From NCBI GenBank assembly GCA_963932465.1, contig CAWVRF010001075.1, forward strand, positions 62,001 through 126,000: DNA of 64,000 nucleotides, written 5' to 3'. The stretch comes from Maratus speciosus. Taxonomy: Eukaryota; Arthropoda; Arachnida; Araneae; Salticidae. Of this stretch, positions 52,843 to 62,560 are shown piece after piece. How positions within the stretch are numbered: position 1 is the stretch's first letter; every line of letters starts with the position of its first letter. Below the pieces are notes generated by a model. The model searched no databases, was not told the DNA's origin, and saw nothing but the letters and a program-made list of their open reading frames with translations. The translations under genes and the position numbers were made by a program.

Positions 52843-53950
52843 ATCATCATCATCATCATCATCATCAACCGTTTTCAATCCACTGCTAGATGTAGGTCTC
52901 CCCCAGATTTTTCCAATGTTTCCTGTCTAGTGCTTTAGTCATCCAATTTACACCGGCTACTTTTCTGATTTCATCACTCCATCTTACTTGAGGTCGTCTT
53001 CTTGGCCGTTTTACATCTCTGGGATACCACTGTAGGGTGTTTGTGCTCCATCTATTGTCTTGTCTTCTTGCGATGTGCCCAGCCCATTTCCATTTTAGCC
53101 GTTTAATTCTTTCAATGATGTCAAAAACTTTCATCTGACTTCTTATCCAGGTTATTCTTTTTCTGTCTCTTCTAGTTATACCTAGCATACATCTTTCCAT
53201 ACTTCTCTGTGTTGTTTGTAATCTTTGTACCATCCGTTTTGTTAGCGTCCATGTTTCTGCTCCATAAGTTAGGACAGGCAAAACACATAGGTTAAATACA
53301 TTTCTTTTCAAACACAGGGGCATGCTACTCTTCAGAATAATATTGTTCTTCCCAAAAGCACTCCATCCATTTCTTATTCTTCTATTGATTTCATTCATGA
53401 TACTATTATCAGATGATATTTCTTGCCCAAGGTACACATAACTTTGCACTTCTTTAATTTCAGTGTTGTTGTAGACGATTTTCTTTTTTGATGCAAATGA
53501 ATTGAACATCACCTTAGTCTTTTCCAAGTTTATTTTTAATCCCACATTAATGCTAGCTTCTGCCAAATCTTTTAGCATATTTTCCAATTCTTCAGGACTG
53601 TTACTGAAAATTAAAATGTCGTCAGCGAATCGGAGATGACTTAAATATTCCCCATTTATTCTAATCCCTTTGTTTTCCCAATCCAGCTTCTTGAAAATAT
53701 TTTCTAAGACAGCAGTAAAAAGCTTAGGCGAAATGGTGTCTCCTTGTCTTACCCCTCTTCCAAGCTTGATCTTTGCTTTTCCTTTGTCCAAGCGGATGGT
53801 TGCTGTTGCTTTCTTGTAAATCTTCTTTATAATATTGATGTAAGGTTTGTCTATACCAATGTCCTCCAGAGATTCTACTACTGCTGATGTGTAGACCGAA
53901 TCAAATGCTTTTTCATAATCAATAAAGGCAAAGCAAAGAGGTAAATTATA
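52843..53950 (-). mobile_element. RTE-clade LINE, 5'-truncated, with GAT-repeat tail
   Basis: On the minus strand the element carries the reverse-transcriptase palm and C-terminal region of an RTE-like non-LTR element. It ends in a GAT trinucleotide tail (52843-52868), as RTE elements do in place of poly-A. The endonuclease and the N-terminal part of the reverse transcriptase are missing, which is typical of truncated insertion. Confidence 0.93.
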
Positions 53951-53953
53951 CAT
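52886..53953 (-). pseudogene. RTE reverse transcriptase, N-truncated fragment
   Basis: A 355-codon frame. Motif A FIDYEKAFD (catalytic Asp near residue 12), GRGVRQGDTISP (65-76), the active-site motif FADD (109-112), a thumb-like region, and the C-terminal 'YGAETWTL...QRSMERCMLGI' and 'WAGHIARR' blocks typical of RTE/BovB-like elements. The frame stops at TAG, seven codons before the usual end. In the same phase after that stop it reads QWIENG then TGA, so the stop probably arose from a CAG codon. The true initiator and endonuclease are absent, and the ATG at 53953 is internal or flanking. Confidence 0.9.
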
Positions 53954-53959
53954 ATAACT

Positions 53960-54020
53960 ATATAATATGATATAGCATACTATATAGTATGATATAGCAT
54001 ACTATATATATAGAGAGAGA
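53960..54020. repeat. Simple AT repeat
   Basis: 'gatatagcatactatatagt' direct and inverted units, then an AG run. It borders the truncated 5' end of the LINE. Confidence 0.7.
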
Positions 54021-54161
54021 AACAATATATTGTAATCATTCTGGTGAGCATAATAAATCACTGGAAATAAAACTACCATCGTTAATATCATTTATTGCTA
54101 AAAACCGTCATTTTGATGTTATGTATTTAATACATGTATACTATATTGCTGTTTTGTATTA

Positions 54162-55264
54162 CAGTCGAACCTCTATTTTGCAAACTTTTCCTTGGAACCA
54201 AGAACATTTTGCGAATTTCTTCGTAAAATAACCTTCCAAATAGCAAAGTGCATTCTCTATTTAACGAACTTTTTCTTGCGATCTAAATTTTTTTTTCTCC
54301 CCATTTCTCAAAATATTTCTGTACGTTTCAATCTTATTCTTTCCTTAAACACATTTAATGATGTTCAACGGCCTTAAACTGGTTTTACCAAGCACCTTCT
54401 TTGTCAGCAGTGAGAATTCGGTAAGTACGGAGGACGAAGACGATAATCCCTTAGAGTAACTTAAAAAAATGTGAATACAGATGAGAAAAAAAGAAGAAAT
54501 TAACCATGATGTGCTTATTGATGATTGTATTTCACTTAATTCTGAAATTGAGAACTCGGAAACACTATCCGAATTGGATATTTTCGACAGTGTGAAAAAG
54601 AAAATACAGCAATGAATTGCGATGAAGACGAATATGATGATGATGGAAATGATCATGATGCAGGAATTAACAAAACTTCGTATGAAGAAATGCTGAAATC
54701 ATTTGAAATAATCCAACGCGGATTATAGTTAGAAGAAAATACGCATGAAGGGGTTTTTAGTGCACTGCAAAGATGCGAGACGTATTATGAGAGAAAGCAC
54801 TTTTTAAAAGAAAAAACTCAGACAAAATTAACAGTTTTTCAGAAACTAAATTTAAGGACGCATATGTTAATGTATGGTTAAAATTATTTGTTATAATAAT
54901 AATAATTATGATTAGGTCATTAAAATTTGTTAATTTTAATACAAAACTATTTACTTTAAACAGAAAACACAGTGTATTCCCGGACAATGTTCTGTTTACA
55001 TTGCAGATTTCAAATATTTAAACACGTAGAAAAAATGAATTGATGATGGATATTGGTGTGTAAAATAAATAAAACAAATCGATATAATTTAAAAAAAGAA
55101 AATGTGATTAATTACTTTTAGTAAAAATATTAAGTGTTTATGAATTTAAAATCTGTTTTATGTAGTTTAAAGTATTATAAAAGGTGATTCTCTATTTAAC
55201 GAATTTTCCATATAACGAACTTTTTTACGGGATTTAGCGACTTCGTTAAATAGAGGTTCGACTG
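54162..55264 (+). mobile_element. Tigger/pogo element, decayed (1103 bp)
   Basis: Ends CAGTCGAACCTCTATTTTGC and the complement of TTAAATAGAGGTTCGACTG, flanked by TA (54160-54161 and 55265-55266). Internal repeats of the terminal wording lie near 54250 ('ctctatttaacgaac') and 55190 ('ctctatttaacgaatt'). Confidence 0.88.
54420..54850 (+). pseudogene. Tigger/pogo transposase tail, frameshifted
   Basis: Plus-strand pieces in shifting frames include 'HDAGINKTSYEEMLKSFEII' and, after a stop, 'ALQRCETYYERKHFLKEKTQ' with 'TKLTVFQK'. This is the acidic linker and C-terminal helices typical of Tigger transposases, which often end in a short Phe-containing PCNA-binding-like tail. Stops and frameshifts make it a pseudogene. 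Confidence 0.65.
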
Positions 55265-55266
55265 TA

Positions 55267-55915
55267 TTTCAGTTTTTATTCTTGCTTTTATATTATTTAT
55301 TCTTTTTAACGATGTTTTGTATTAAATAACCATTTTGAGCAACATGGACAATTGACAATGATAAACAAAACTGGCAATTGACAACCATTTTTGGCAATCT
55401 CTTTACCTGGCCCGGATAAAATGCAAGTACTTTATTTTTACTTTTATACTTGTCCAGTAACAACTCTACAACTTTTTTCATATTTTAATTTTTAAACTAG
55501 CTGAGAGATAACAGAATGTGTTTTATTTGCATGTTATGGATGGGGAGATATTGAATAGTGTAATCCTTGTTATGCCATTTGATCCTGTTGTTTAAATTCA
55601 CAACACTTTTGGGCACTTTATGTCAGCCGGGCACATCAGATAAATCGTTAAATATCATTCCTACAGGAATTATTAATTTCTTTTGAAATATAAAATTTTC
55701 ATTCATTTCATTAAAAAAAAAAAGAAGAAATTAAATACAACAAAACAAAATATGTATTTCAGCATCAAGGCGTTGTTTCTAAGTCACACAAATGAAAACT
55801 AAAAGGTTCTATTGTTGAAAGGAAAAAAATATTGCAAGATTTACACCCAACTAACATTGAAGTACCCTTTTTGTGATCTACTGACAAAATCAGGGAATTG
55901 CTCAAGGAAAACATT
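55267..55915. other. AT-rich stretch, no gene
   Basis: Nothing recognised. Confidence 0.4.
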
Positions 55916-55995
55916 GAGGCTCCTTCACAAAATTCTCCTAAATAATAAAAAAAGAAACTCTTCACAAAATTATTTTCCATAAAAGCGACTTCACA
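55916..55995. repeat. Decayed 'ccttcacaaaatt' tandem units
   Basis: Three weak units ('ctccttcacaaaattctcct', 'actcttcacaaaattatttt', 'gacttcacactatacg') resemble the repeat at 29305-29480. Confidence 0.55.
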
Positions 55996-57190
55996 CTATA
56001 CGAAAAAATTGTAAGGATTTAAAATGTGGGTAATTTGTAAACAAAACAAACTCACAAGAAAAGTAAACTTCAGAAAGAGGGAGATTTTCTGTTACAAAAG
56101 TTTATTTTTCTGAAATCTATAATAAAAAAGGGGGTACCAACACAAAAAAGGAAAAAAAACTGCCATTGACCCCTGATGTAAAATTATAAAGTAAAATTTA
56201 CAATTTTAAATATTTATTATGGTTATCTATAATTTATTTTGCCCTTTTGCTGTGAAGTTTTTTTTTTTTTTTTCACAAAAAAAGTAGTGTGTACCTACAT
56301 TGGATAATTTTAATTGTAGTAATGATAGAAGAGAAATATTCATTGTGTCTAAATGTCAGTGTCATCGCCAATCAAATTATTTGCCTCTAATACAGAATAT
56401 TAATACAGTCTGATTATTTTTATAGAGTGCTAATAACTGAAGAGCTCAGATGATAAAGGCGGTGTATGAATTACTTCTGAGTTTTAAAATTAATCATTAA
56501 AACATTATGTTTATTAACACAGTAATTTTTAAATAAAAACACTATTTTATTTATTTCAGTGTGTAACTGCACTGCCACAAAATACATATGTACAAATAAT
56601 GAGCACAGCACTGAAATGAACATCACAAACATATATTTAGGCTTTTAATTTGACATGAGAAAAGCTAAAAAATAATTTTAGATGCGAGCTATATGGTATC
56701 AAAACTACTGACAGATAAAATGACCTTCTGGATTATTTCTAAATCTTTAGATTCACGAGTGTCATTATTTAAAAAATTATTGTTTGAATCCACAAGGAAA
56801 TAATAAATTTTGTTGATTTTTTTATTATGCATAACAAGAGCTTATATAGACATTGATTTGTGAGGCATTATTTTCAAGACCCTTTAGCGGCGAAAACCCA
56901 TCAAAATTTGCGATTATGCTGTATACAAAGTGTTTGCTTTTGTTTTTTATTGAACACATACAACTTGTGTGCTTGACATAAAATATTTGCTTCTACCATG
57001 ACAAGAGCAACGAAGAATTATTTTTTTTATCTCGTGTTGTTTATAACTGAGACAGCTGATCGATCTGTAGACTGTAAAGCCGTAAAGTAGCCGCTTGCGC
57101 AGTAAAAACTTGCCTTTGATTGGTTGGCATAAGGGTTTATCTGTAACTAGTGAAAAAGCTCTTAGGTTAAGGTTTTTTTAGGTCATTAGA
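55996..57190. other. AT-rich stretch, no gene
   Basis: Nothing recognised. Confidence 0.4.
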
Positions 57191-57407
57191 ATGACCAGTG
57201 AAAATGCATCTTAAGAGACAAGACCTTCTCCTCAACAATATTGACAAACATACTCCGGAAATTAATAAACAAAAATTGCGAAAAGTTTGTCCAACTAGGT
57301 GGGTAGTACACCGTGAAGTCATCACGACCATGATAGAATTGTATGACGTAGTGATTCATAGCCTTGAAACAACCGCAACTTGAAAAGACAGAGACTAGTC
57401 TTCTAAG

Positions 57408-57578
57408 TAGGGCTGCGAAGTCGGTGGGAAAAATGGACGACTGACTCAGACTCCAGGAATTTTAACAGATCTGACTTCGACTCTTTCATTCAAAAATGGG
57501 CCGACTCTGACTCTGGAAATTTTAACAGATCCGTCTCCGACTCTTTCGCTCAAAAATGGGCCAGACTCCGCAGCCCTG
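57408..57578. mobile_element. hAT-type MITE, AGGGCTGCG ends, nested
   Basis: Ends TAGGGCTGCGAAGTC and the complement of GACTCCGCAGCCCTG, flanked by the exact 8-bp duplication CTTCTAAG (57400-57407 and 57579-57586). It contains two internal repeats of 'gactctttc(a/g)(t/c)tcaaaaatggg'. It interrupts the transposase pseudogene; removing it rejoins the flanking sequence. Confidence 0.94.
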
Positions 57579-57674
57579 CTTCTAAGGCAAAACTTTTGAA
57601 AAATTCGTTATGTGAATTAGGTTTCATAATTACTTTATTTACCTTACAGAATATATTTACATACACTTTATGGA

Positions 57675-57999
57675 CCGGAAGGTGGCTGCACAAACCATCA
57701 CCTCATCGAGTTGATGGATGAAATTCCAGGATTAGTTAAAACTCGATTTGCATATTAAAATGCAACGAGTTTGTCAACTCATATCTTGGTGGTAAACACC
57801 TGCAAACCTGATTATAGTGGCTTACTGGTAGGTTTACCATTGTGTTTTCTTGCTCCCAGTCCTCTATGTTTTCATACCTTTGGTTGCAGGAAATTGCAGG
57901 CAGACCAGTTGCATTTTAATATGCGAATCGAGTTCTGTCTAATTCTGGAATTTCAGCCATCAACTGGATAAAGCGATGGTCTGTTCATCCGCCTCCCGG
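57675..57999. mobile_element. Foldback MITE, CCGGRAGG ends, nested
   Basis: Arms of about 110 bases: 'ccggaaggtggctgcacaaa' with 'gttgatggatgaaattccag' and 'ctcgatttgcatattaaaat' pairs with the complement of 'gcgaatcgagttctgtctaa', 'ttcagccatcaactggataa' and 'catccgcctcccgg'. It also sits inside the transposase pseudogene. No matching target duplication was seen. Confidence 0.85.
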
Positions 58000-58745
58000 G
58001 CTATTACCATTGTCTAAATTATTGCAAAAATGTGATAGTGACCTTTTAATTGCCTTAAATTTCGTTGCCAATGTTGTGGCTCACTTAAATTTTATTCGTA
58101 AAGACCTTTCAAGGAAATTTTTGATGAAGCTTGTTTGAAAGACAGTAACTTTCATATTGACCTTAAACTACCAAGAACTGCATCAAAACAAAAACACAGA
58201 TCCAATGTTCCAGCTGATTCTATAAAAGAGTATTTCAGAAGAAATATTTTTATTCCTTCGTTGATCAAATGAACTTAATGAACATTTCACTTGGCACCGC
58301 AACATTTTGAAAGTTTTTTAATTCTTCTACCTAATAGAAAAGATGCTCCAACAGCAAATGAAATGAAAGATTTTCTTTAATTGTGTGAATTTTATGCACA
58401 TGACTTGCTTTCTACCAATTCAAAAATTTTGAATGCCGAATTCAAGTTGTGGTGCAGAAAATTTTAAAAATCACTTTCATAACTCGATGCAAGAATGCCA
58501 TTGAAGCAGTTTCGAAATGTGAGAAAATGTTGTACCTGAACATCTATAAATTATTAAAAATATTTGCAACGCTTCCCGTTACAACCTGTGTCAGCGAAAG
58601 GTCATTTTCAACCTTACGCATTTTAAAAATTTACTTAAGATCCACTATGGCAGAATAAAGATTAAAAATGGGCTGCTTTATGATATATACATAAAGAGAT
58701 TAATGTAACTGCAACTGAAGCAATTTGTAAAAAGAAAAAGATTTT

Positions 58746-59104
58746 ATTGTGTAACAATGTTTTTAATTGAATTTACTGAATTTTTTTATCTGTTCAATTC
58801 AACTCGCCTCCATAGTCGGCTGAGCCACGGTAGCAGTAGGGGCAGCTGCCCTTTCCAAGACTAGAGGCAATGACTTTCAAAAATTGACTGATGCCCAAAA
58901 CAGATTAAATTCTCTATTAGTTTATTAATTCCCAAAAATTCGGACTGATAAATAAAGTTTAAAAGAACTAGCCCAAAAATTTGCATGCAATAATTCATTT
59001 CGTCAAGGCTATTTTGGATATTTTCCTTTAAACTACAATATGTCTCATGGTCAGATAAATATAAATAGGAAATTCTATAAATGTTTGTTTAAGGGTTCTT
59101 TAAG
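58746..59104. other. No gene seen
   Basis: 'ggcagctgccc' near 58840 and AT-rich flank. Nothing coding. Confidence 0.4.
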
Positions 59105-59106
59105 TA

Positions 59107-61183
59107 GGGGAGAAGGGGGCTAGTGTGGACAACTTGAATAATTCTGTTATTTTTTAGTTAAAGTTGCTCTGTAAATTTTTGCAGATTAACAACACTGATA
59201 TACACTTCCATGTGTAATTACATAAGAATACATTTCATAGTTCATTTGCAATTTATAAAAGAAAGATTTTTATGGTGAAAAAGTAAATTCATGATTTGTT
59301 TTTTAATTACTAAGTTAGACTATTTATATTCATTATTTCAAATGAAAGGGGATATTATATTATAAATTAATCTAATCAGTATACTTTTTGATATTCACTT
59401 TTGCTCTGCATTGTTTACATTTACCAGTGTTAGTCCTAAAAAAATAAATGGCACCATGGGGCTAGTGTGGACATGTCCACACTAGCCCCATTCAGCTTTC
59501 AGTTGTAAAAACATTAATTAGGTATATAAATATGTCACATTTTATGCTATTTTGATACTAAATTAGATTCATTTGTGAAGTAATAACTGAATTTTAATGT
59601 AGAACACACACATAGTAGAATTTAGTTTGATAAACATTTTTTATTTAAATTACTAATGCTAGTCCATTATAATGGCATAGGTAGGTAGTATATTTTTCCT
59701 AGAGTAAATTATAAGGATTATTTTCTTGTTGGTGCTCTAACTGGAAGTCTAGATTTGCCTTCAAAAAGCGGATGGATGGTGAAAGAACTATTTCCAGCTG
59801 TTTTACACCATATACAAGAACACACAAAATCTGATATTGACCACCCTGTTTTCTTTGCTTTTTGATAATCATATTTCAACATTTCTCTTGTAGCAATTAC
59901 ACATATGTGAAGGAAAATTACATTGTGTTACTGTCTTTCCCATCACATTGTTCGAATAAACTTCAACCCCTAGATGTTGCTATTTATGGTGCATTCAAAG
60001 GAATGTGTAAAGTTGCATTTAATGACTGGATGTTAAATTATCCCGGCAAAACAGTATCAGTCTGATATTCCTTCCTTAACAGCGAAAGCATATTATAAAT
60101 TATTTACACTAAGTAATATCATATCAAGATTTGTAAAAACCTGGCATTATCCCTTTAAATTGATTAGCATTTGGAGATTATTATTATTATTATTATTATT
60201 ATTTTTTTTTTTTTTGGAGCTATACTATTGGCCGTGAATGCCCAGGTACTACACAAGATCAGGTAAGCACACGAGAAGACAGTGGAAACAGCCTTTTTGA
60301 CATGGAGGTTGATAAATTAGAAATTGAAGAAGTAGAAATGAGTGAAAAAACAATCAAGCCAGGAGATTTTTTATTGGCTCAAGTTTCTTTAATTTGCAAG
60401 AAGTCAAGCCACGGCACATTTTATAAATATGTAGCAGTTATTCAAAGTCTGTTTCTGTTGTCGAGTACGAAACAGTTCCTCAAGAGTATTAGCTTTAAGA
60501 AAAACCGTTTTATTTATATTGAAAATGATGTTTCACAAATAAACATCATTGGGAAAACTCTCACAGCCAGACATTATTCAAAAAGCCGTAATGTTTATTA
60601 TGTAGTTTCCTGGCTGTGTAAACACTAATGAAAAAAATTTAGTTCCTTTGACAAATACTTTAACCTTGTAAACAAACTTAAGATTTTAAGATAGGTAAAT
60701 ACGTCCATACCTTTTTATTTGTGTACTTTATTTTGACCAGTATTTTGTAATGTATTTAATTTTGTCTTTAAAATAGATTCATAACATACCTAACTGCAGT
60801 CCTCAGTAATAATAAAAAAATATTAGGTATAACATTAAGTTATATTTTATTACGATTAATATATTTACTATGTTGTTTAGGTTCAAATTTATTTTATTAT
60901 GGTTTTGCAAACACTTAAAAGAGTTGTATTACATTGTCTAAATCAATATTCTAGCTTGTCCACACTAGCCCCACCACATGGGGCTAATGTGAACAAAAAT
61001 AACTTTTTTTTTTTTAATTTATTAATAAATAACTGTATTGCCAAATAATTTAATATATCAACCAAATCAAAAAATAAAATAGCAAATTCTTGTTAAAAAA
61101 AATATTTGAAGTGTGAAAAAAATATATTTAGTACTTTTTTTGCGAAATTTATAAAAATTGTCCACACTAGCCCCCTTCTCCCC
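59107..61183 (+). mobile_element. pogo-like DNA transposon (2077 bp), GGGGAGAAGGGGG ends
   Basis: Inverted ends GGGGAGAAGGGGGCTAGTGT and its complement, flanked by TA (59105-59106 and 61184-61185). The sub-motif GGGGCTAGTGTGGAC recurs inside as a head-to-head pair at 59459-59490 and, near the other end, as a diverged pair at 60957-60994. It carries a broken pogo-like transposase in plus orientation. Confidence 0.9.
59730..60630 (+). pseudogene. pogo-like DDE transposase, partial and frameshifted
   Basis: Plus-strand pieces: 'GALTGSLDLPSKSGWMVKEL' with FPAVLHHIQEHTKSDIDHP (59738-59850), then after a frameshift DNHISTFLL with a catalytic-type Asp, then 'LLSFPSHCSNKLQPLDVAIY' followed by GAFKGMCKVAFNDWMLNYPGK (59925-60050). 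This is the DDE_1 core of Tigger/pogo-like transposases. A separate frame at 60302-60628 has 'KPGDFLLAQVSLICKKSSHG' and 'KKNRFIYIENDVSQINII', resembling the C-terminal extension of one insect pogo-like group. The N-terminal helix-turn-helix domain was not found. The element is not self-mobile. Confidence 0.85.
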
Positions 61184-61185
61184 TA

Positions 61186-61505
61186 TTTAACTTCTGCACA
61201 TTCAAAAATTTGTATACTTTTAAATTAATTTAATTAAATTTTAAATATAATCATTTTCATTAAAATAAATTATTATTAAATATTGAATTAATTACGGTAA
61301 TTTGATGAATAATTAGTATCTCCTTGTAATTACCTACTGTAATCATAAGCAGAGAAATTTTGCCCTCACTAATTTTATTTTGTTTTGCCACCAATGCTCG
61401 GCACCCCCCATAAAAAAGTCCTGGGTGTGCCACTGTATATGGGTAGATATATTTAAAATATTATATTAATTATTTTCTTTTACTAAAGAAAAAAATGCTT
61501 AATTT
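61186..61505. other. AT-rich stretch, no gene
   Basis: Nothing recognised. Confidence 0.4.
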
Positions 61506-61610
61506 TTGCAAATAATGTATGAAGTACTATATGCTGGTGAAGGGGGCGAGGGGTACAACTAAAGTTGTTAGTATTTCAAAATATTAGGTCTCCAGATTTT
61601 TTTTTAATCA
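61506..61610. repeat. Dispersed repeat shared with 28861-28985
   Basis: 'ggtgaagggggcgaggggta', 'gttgttagtatttcaaaata' and 'ttaggtctccag' plus a T run parallel the earlier copy. Confidence 0.5.
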
Positions 61611-62340
61611 AGCAGCTAAAAATGAAATCTGTTTAAAACGGAACATTTTCTTGGTTCGTTGCGATACTGTCTCGGCAGATTTTAGTATATTAGTTTTCTA
61701 TTAATTAAAAAAAAATTAATGATGAACTTCAAAGTAAAACGCATTACACATAATAGAAAAAGTGTAAAAAGATTTCAAACTCTTTTCAGTTAGGTAATAC
61801 TTTAAATAACATACCTACAAAAGTGATTCAATTAAACACACTATACGTTAAAAAAGGGTAAAAAGTTTTAAAACACTTTTCAGCTGTGTGATACTTAAAA
61901 AAAAATATCTACTACAAAAGGGATTCAATTTGTTCACATTACTTAATATTTACGAAATATATAGGTATAATAATTATAGTATATACAATAGGTGTTTCAA
62001 ATAGAACATTTAATAAATATGCAAGTAATCGTACGCAGTATGCAAATCAATAGTGATTTTTTTGCAACTACAAATTTTCCCTTTCTTCGTAATAAATAAT
62101 CTTGAGTGAAAAAATTATTTTTTTTATTACAGCTGTGTATGAAACCTTTTTCATCCACCATATATTTAATAAACATTTCGGCGATAACCTGTAATTCTGA
62201 TTTTATTAATATTCTTCAATATATTAAATTTAGTAGTATAAATTGTAATACTCATGTTATTAATTTTTTTGTTTACAAACTGCGGTAATACAAGGTTGCC
62301 AGAAAATCGCCAAGAAAAACACCAAATCTCCCTCTCCATT
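61611..62340. other. AT-rich stretch with a decayed internal duplication
   Basis: Two similar blocks, 'aaaaagtgtaaaaagatttc' with 'aaactcttttcag' (61757-61795) and 'aaaagggtaaaaagttttaa' with 'aacacttttcag' (61851-61883), each followed by a 'gatact..aaa' and 'acctacaaaagtgattcaat'-like text, form a diverged ~100-bp tandem pair. No gene. Confidence 0.5.
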
Positions 62341-62560
62341 AGCGGTGATGACGTCAAAAAGGTAGAAAAAGGTGGACGTCACGTGACTCGTTGCCGTATG
62401 TCGAATTACTCTATTCTGAGTACGCTCTCATGAAACGAGCCAATCAGAAAACTCCAAAAGACGGTATATCGATAATAAGCCAGCAGAAAATGTTTTTGCG
62501 TTGGAATAATCACCGTGGAATGGCAACACTCTTACGAGGCGGGAGCAAAGGAACGTTTGC
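62341..62560 (+). promoter_or_regulatory. Promoter-like region before the right arm
   Basis: Within 220 bases: GATGACGTCA (CRE, near 62346), GACGTCACGTGAC (CRE/E-box, about 62373-62385), CCAATCAG (near 62440) and TATCGATA (near 62468), the DNA-replication-related element of insects. The proposed non-coding exon of the duplicated gene follows at 62561-62838. It is absent from the left arm, whose homology starts at 45117. Confidence 0.45.

Larger units (their letters stand above)
57198..58745 (+). pseudogene. Decayed hAT transposase (THAP12/ZMYM1-like type)
   Basis: Plus-strand fragments in changing frames: LRKVCPTRWVVHREVITTM near 57275 (the 'l...c.TRW' block), a stretch around 57590-57670, 'PRTASKQKHRSNVPADSIKE' followed by YFRRNIFIP near 58170-58260, and the C-terminal dimerisation block 'LPVTTCVSERSFSTLRILK' near 58570-58630. 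Several stops and frameshifts, plus two MITE insertions, show it is dead. The wording resembles hAT proteins related to THAP12 (p52rIPK) and ZMYM1. No terminal repeats were assigned. Confidence 0.88.

Noticed and set aside
54889..54925. ATA/TAA-rich tract as a gene segment on the minus strand
   Set aside because: Simple repeat inside the decayed Tigger element.
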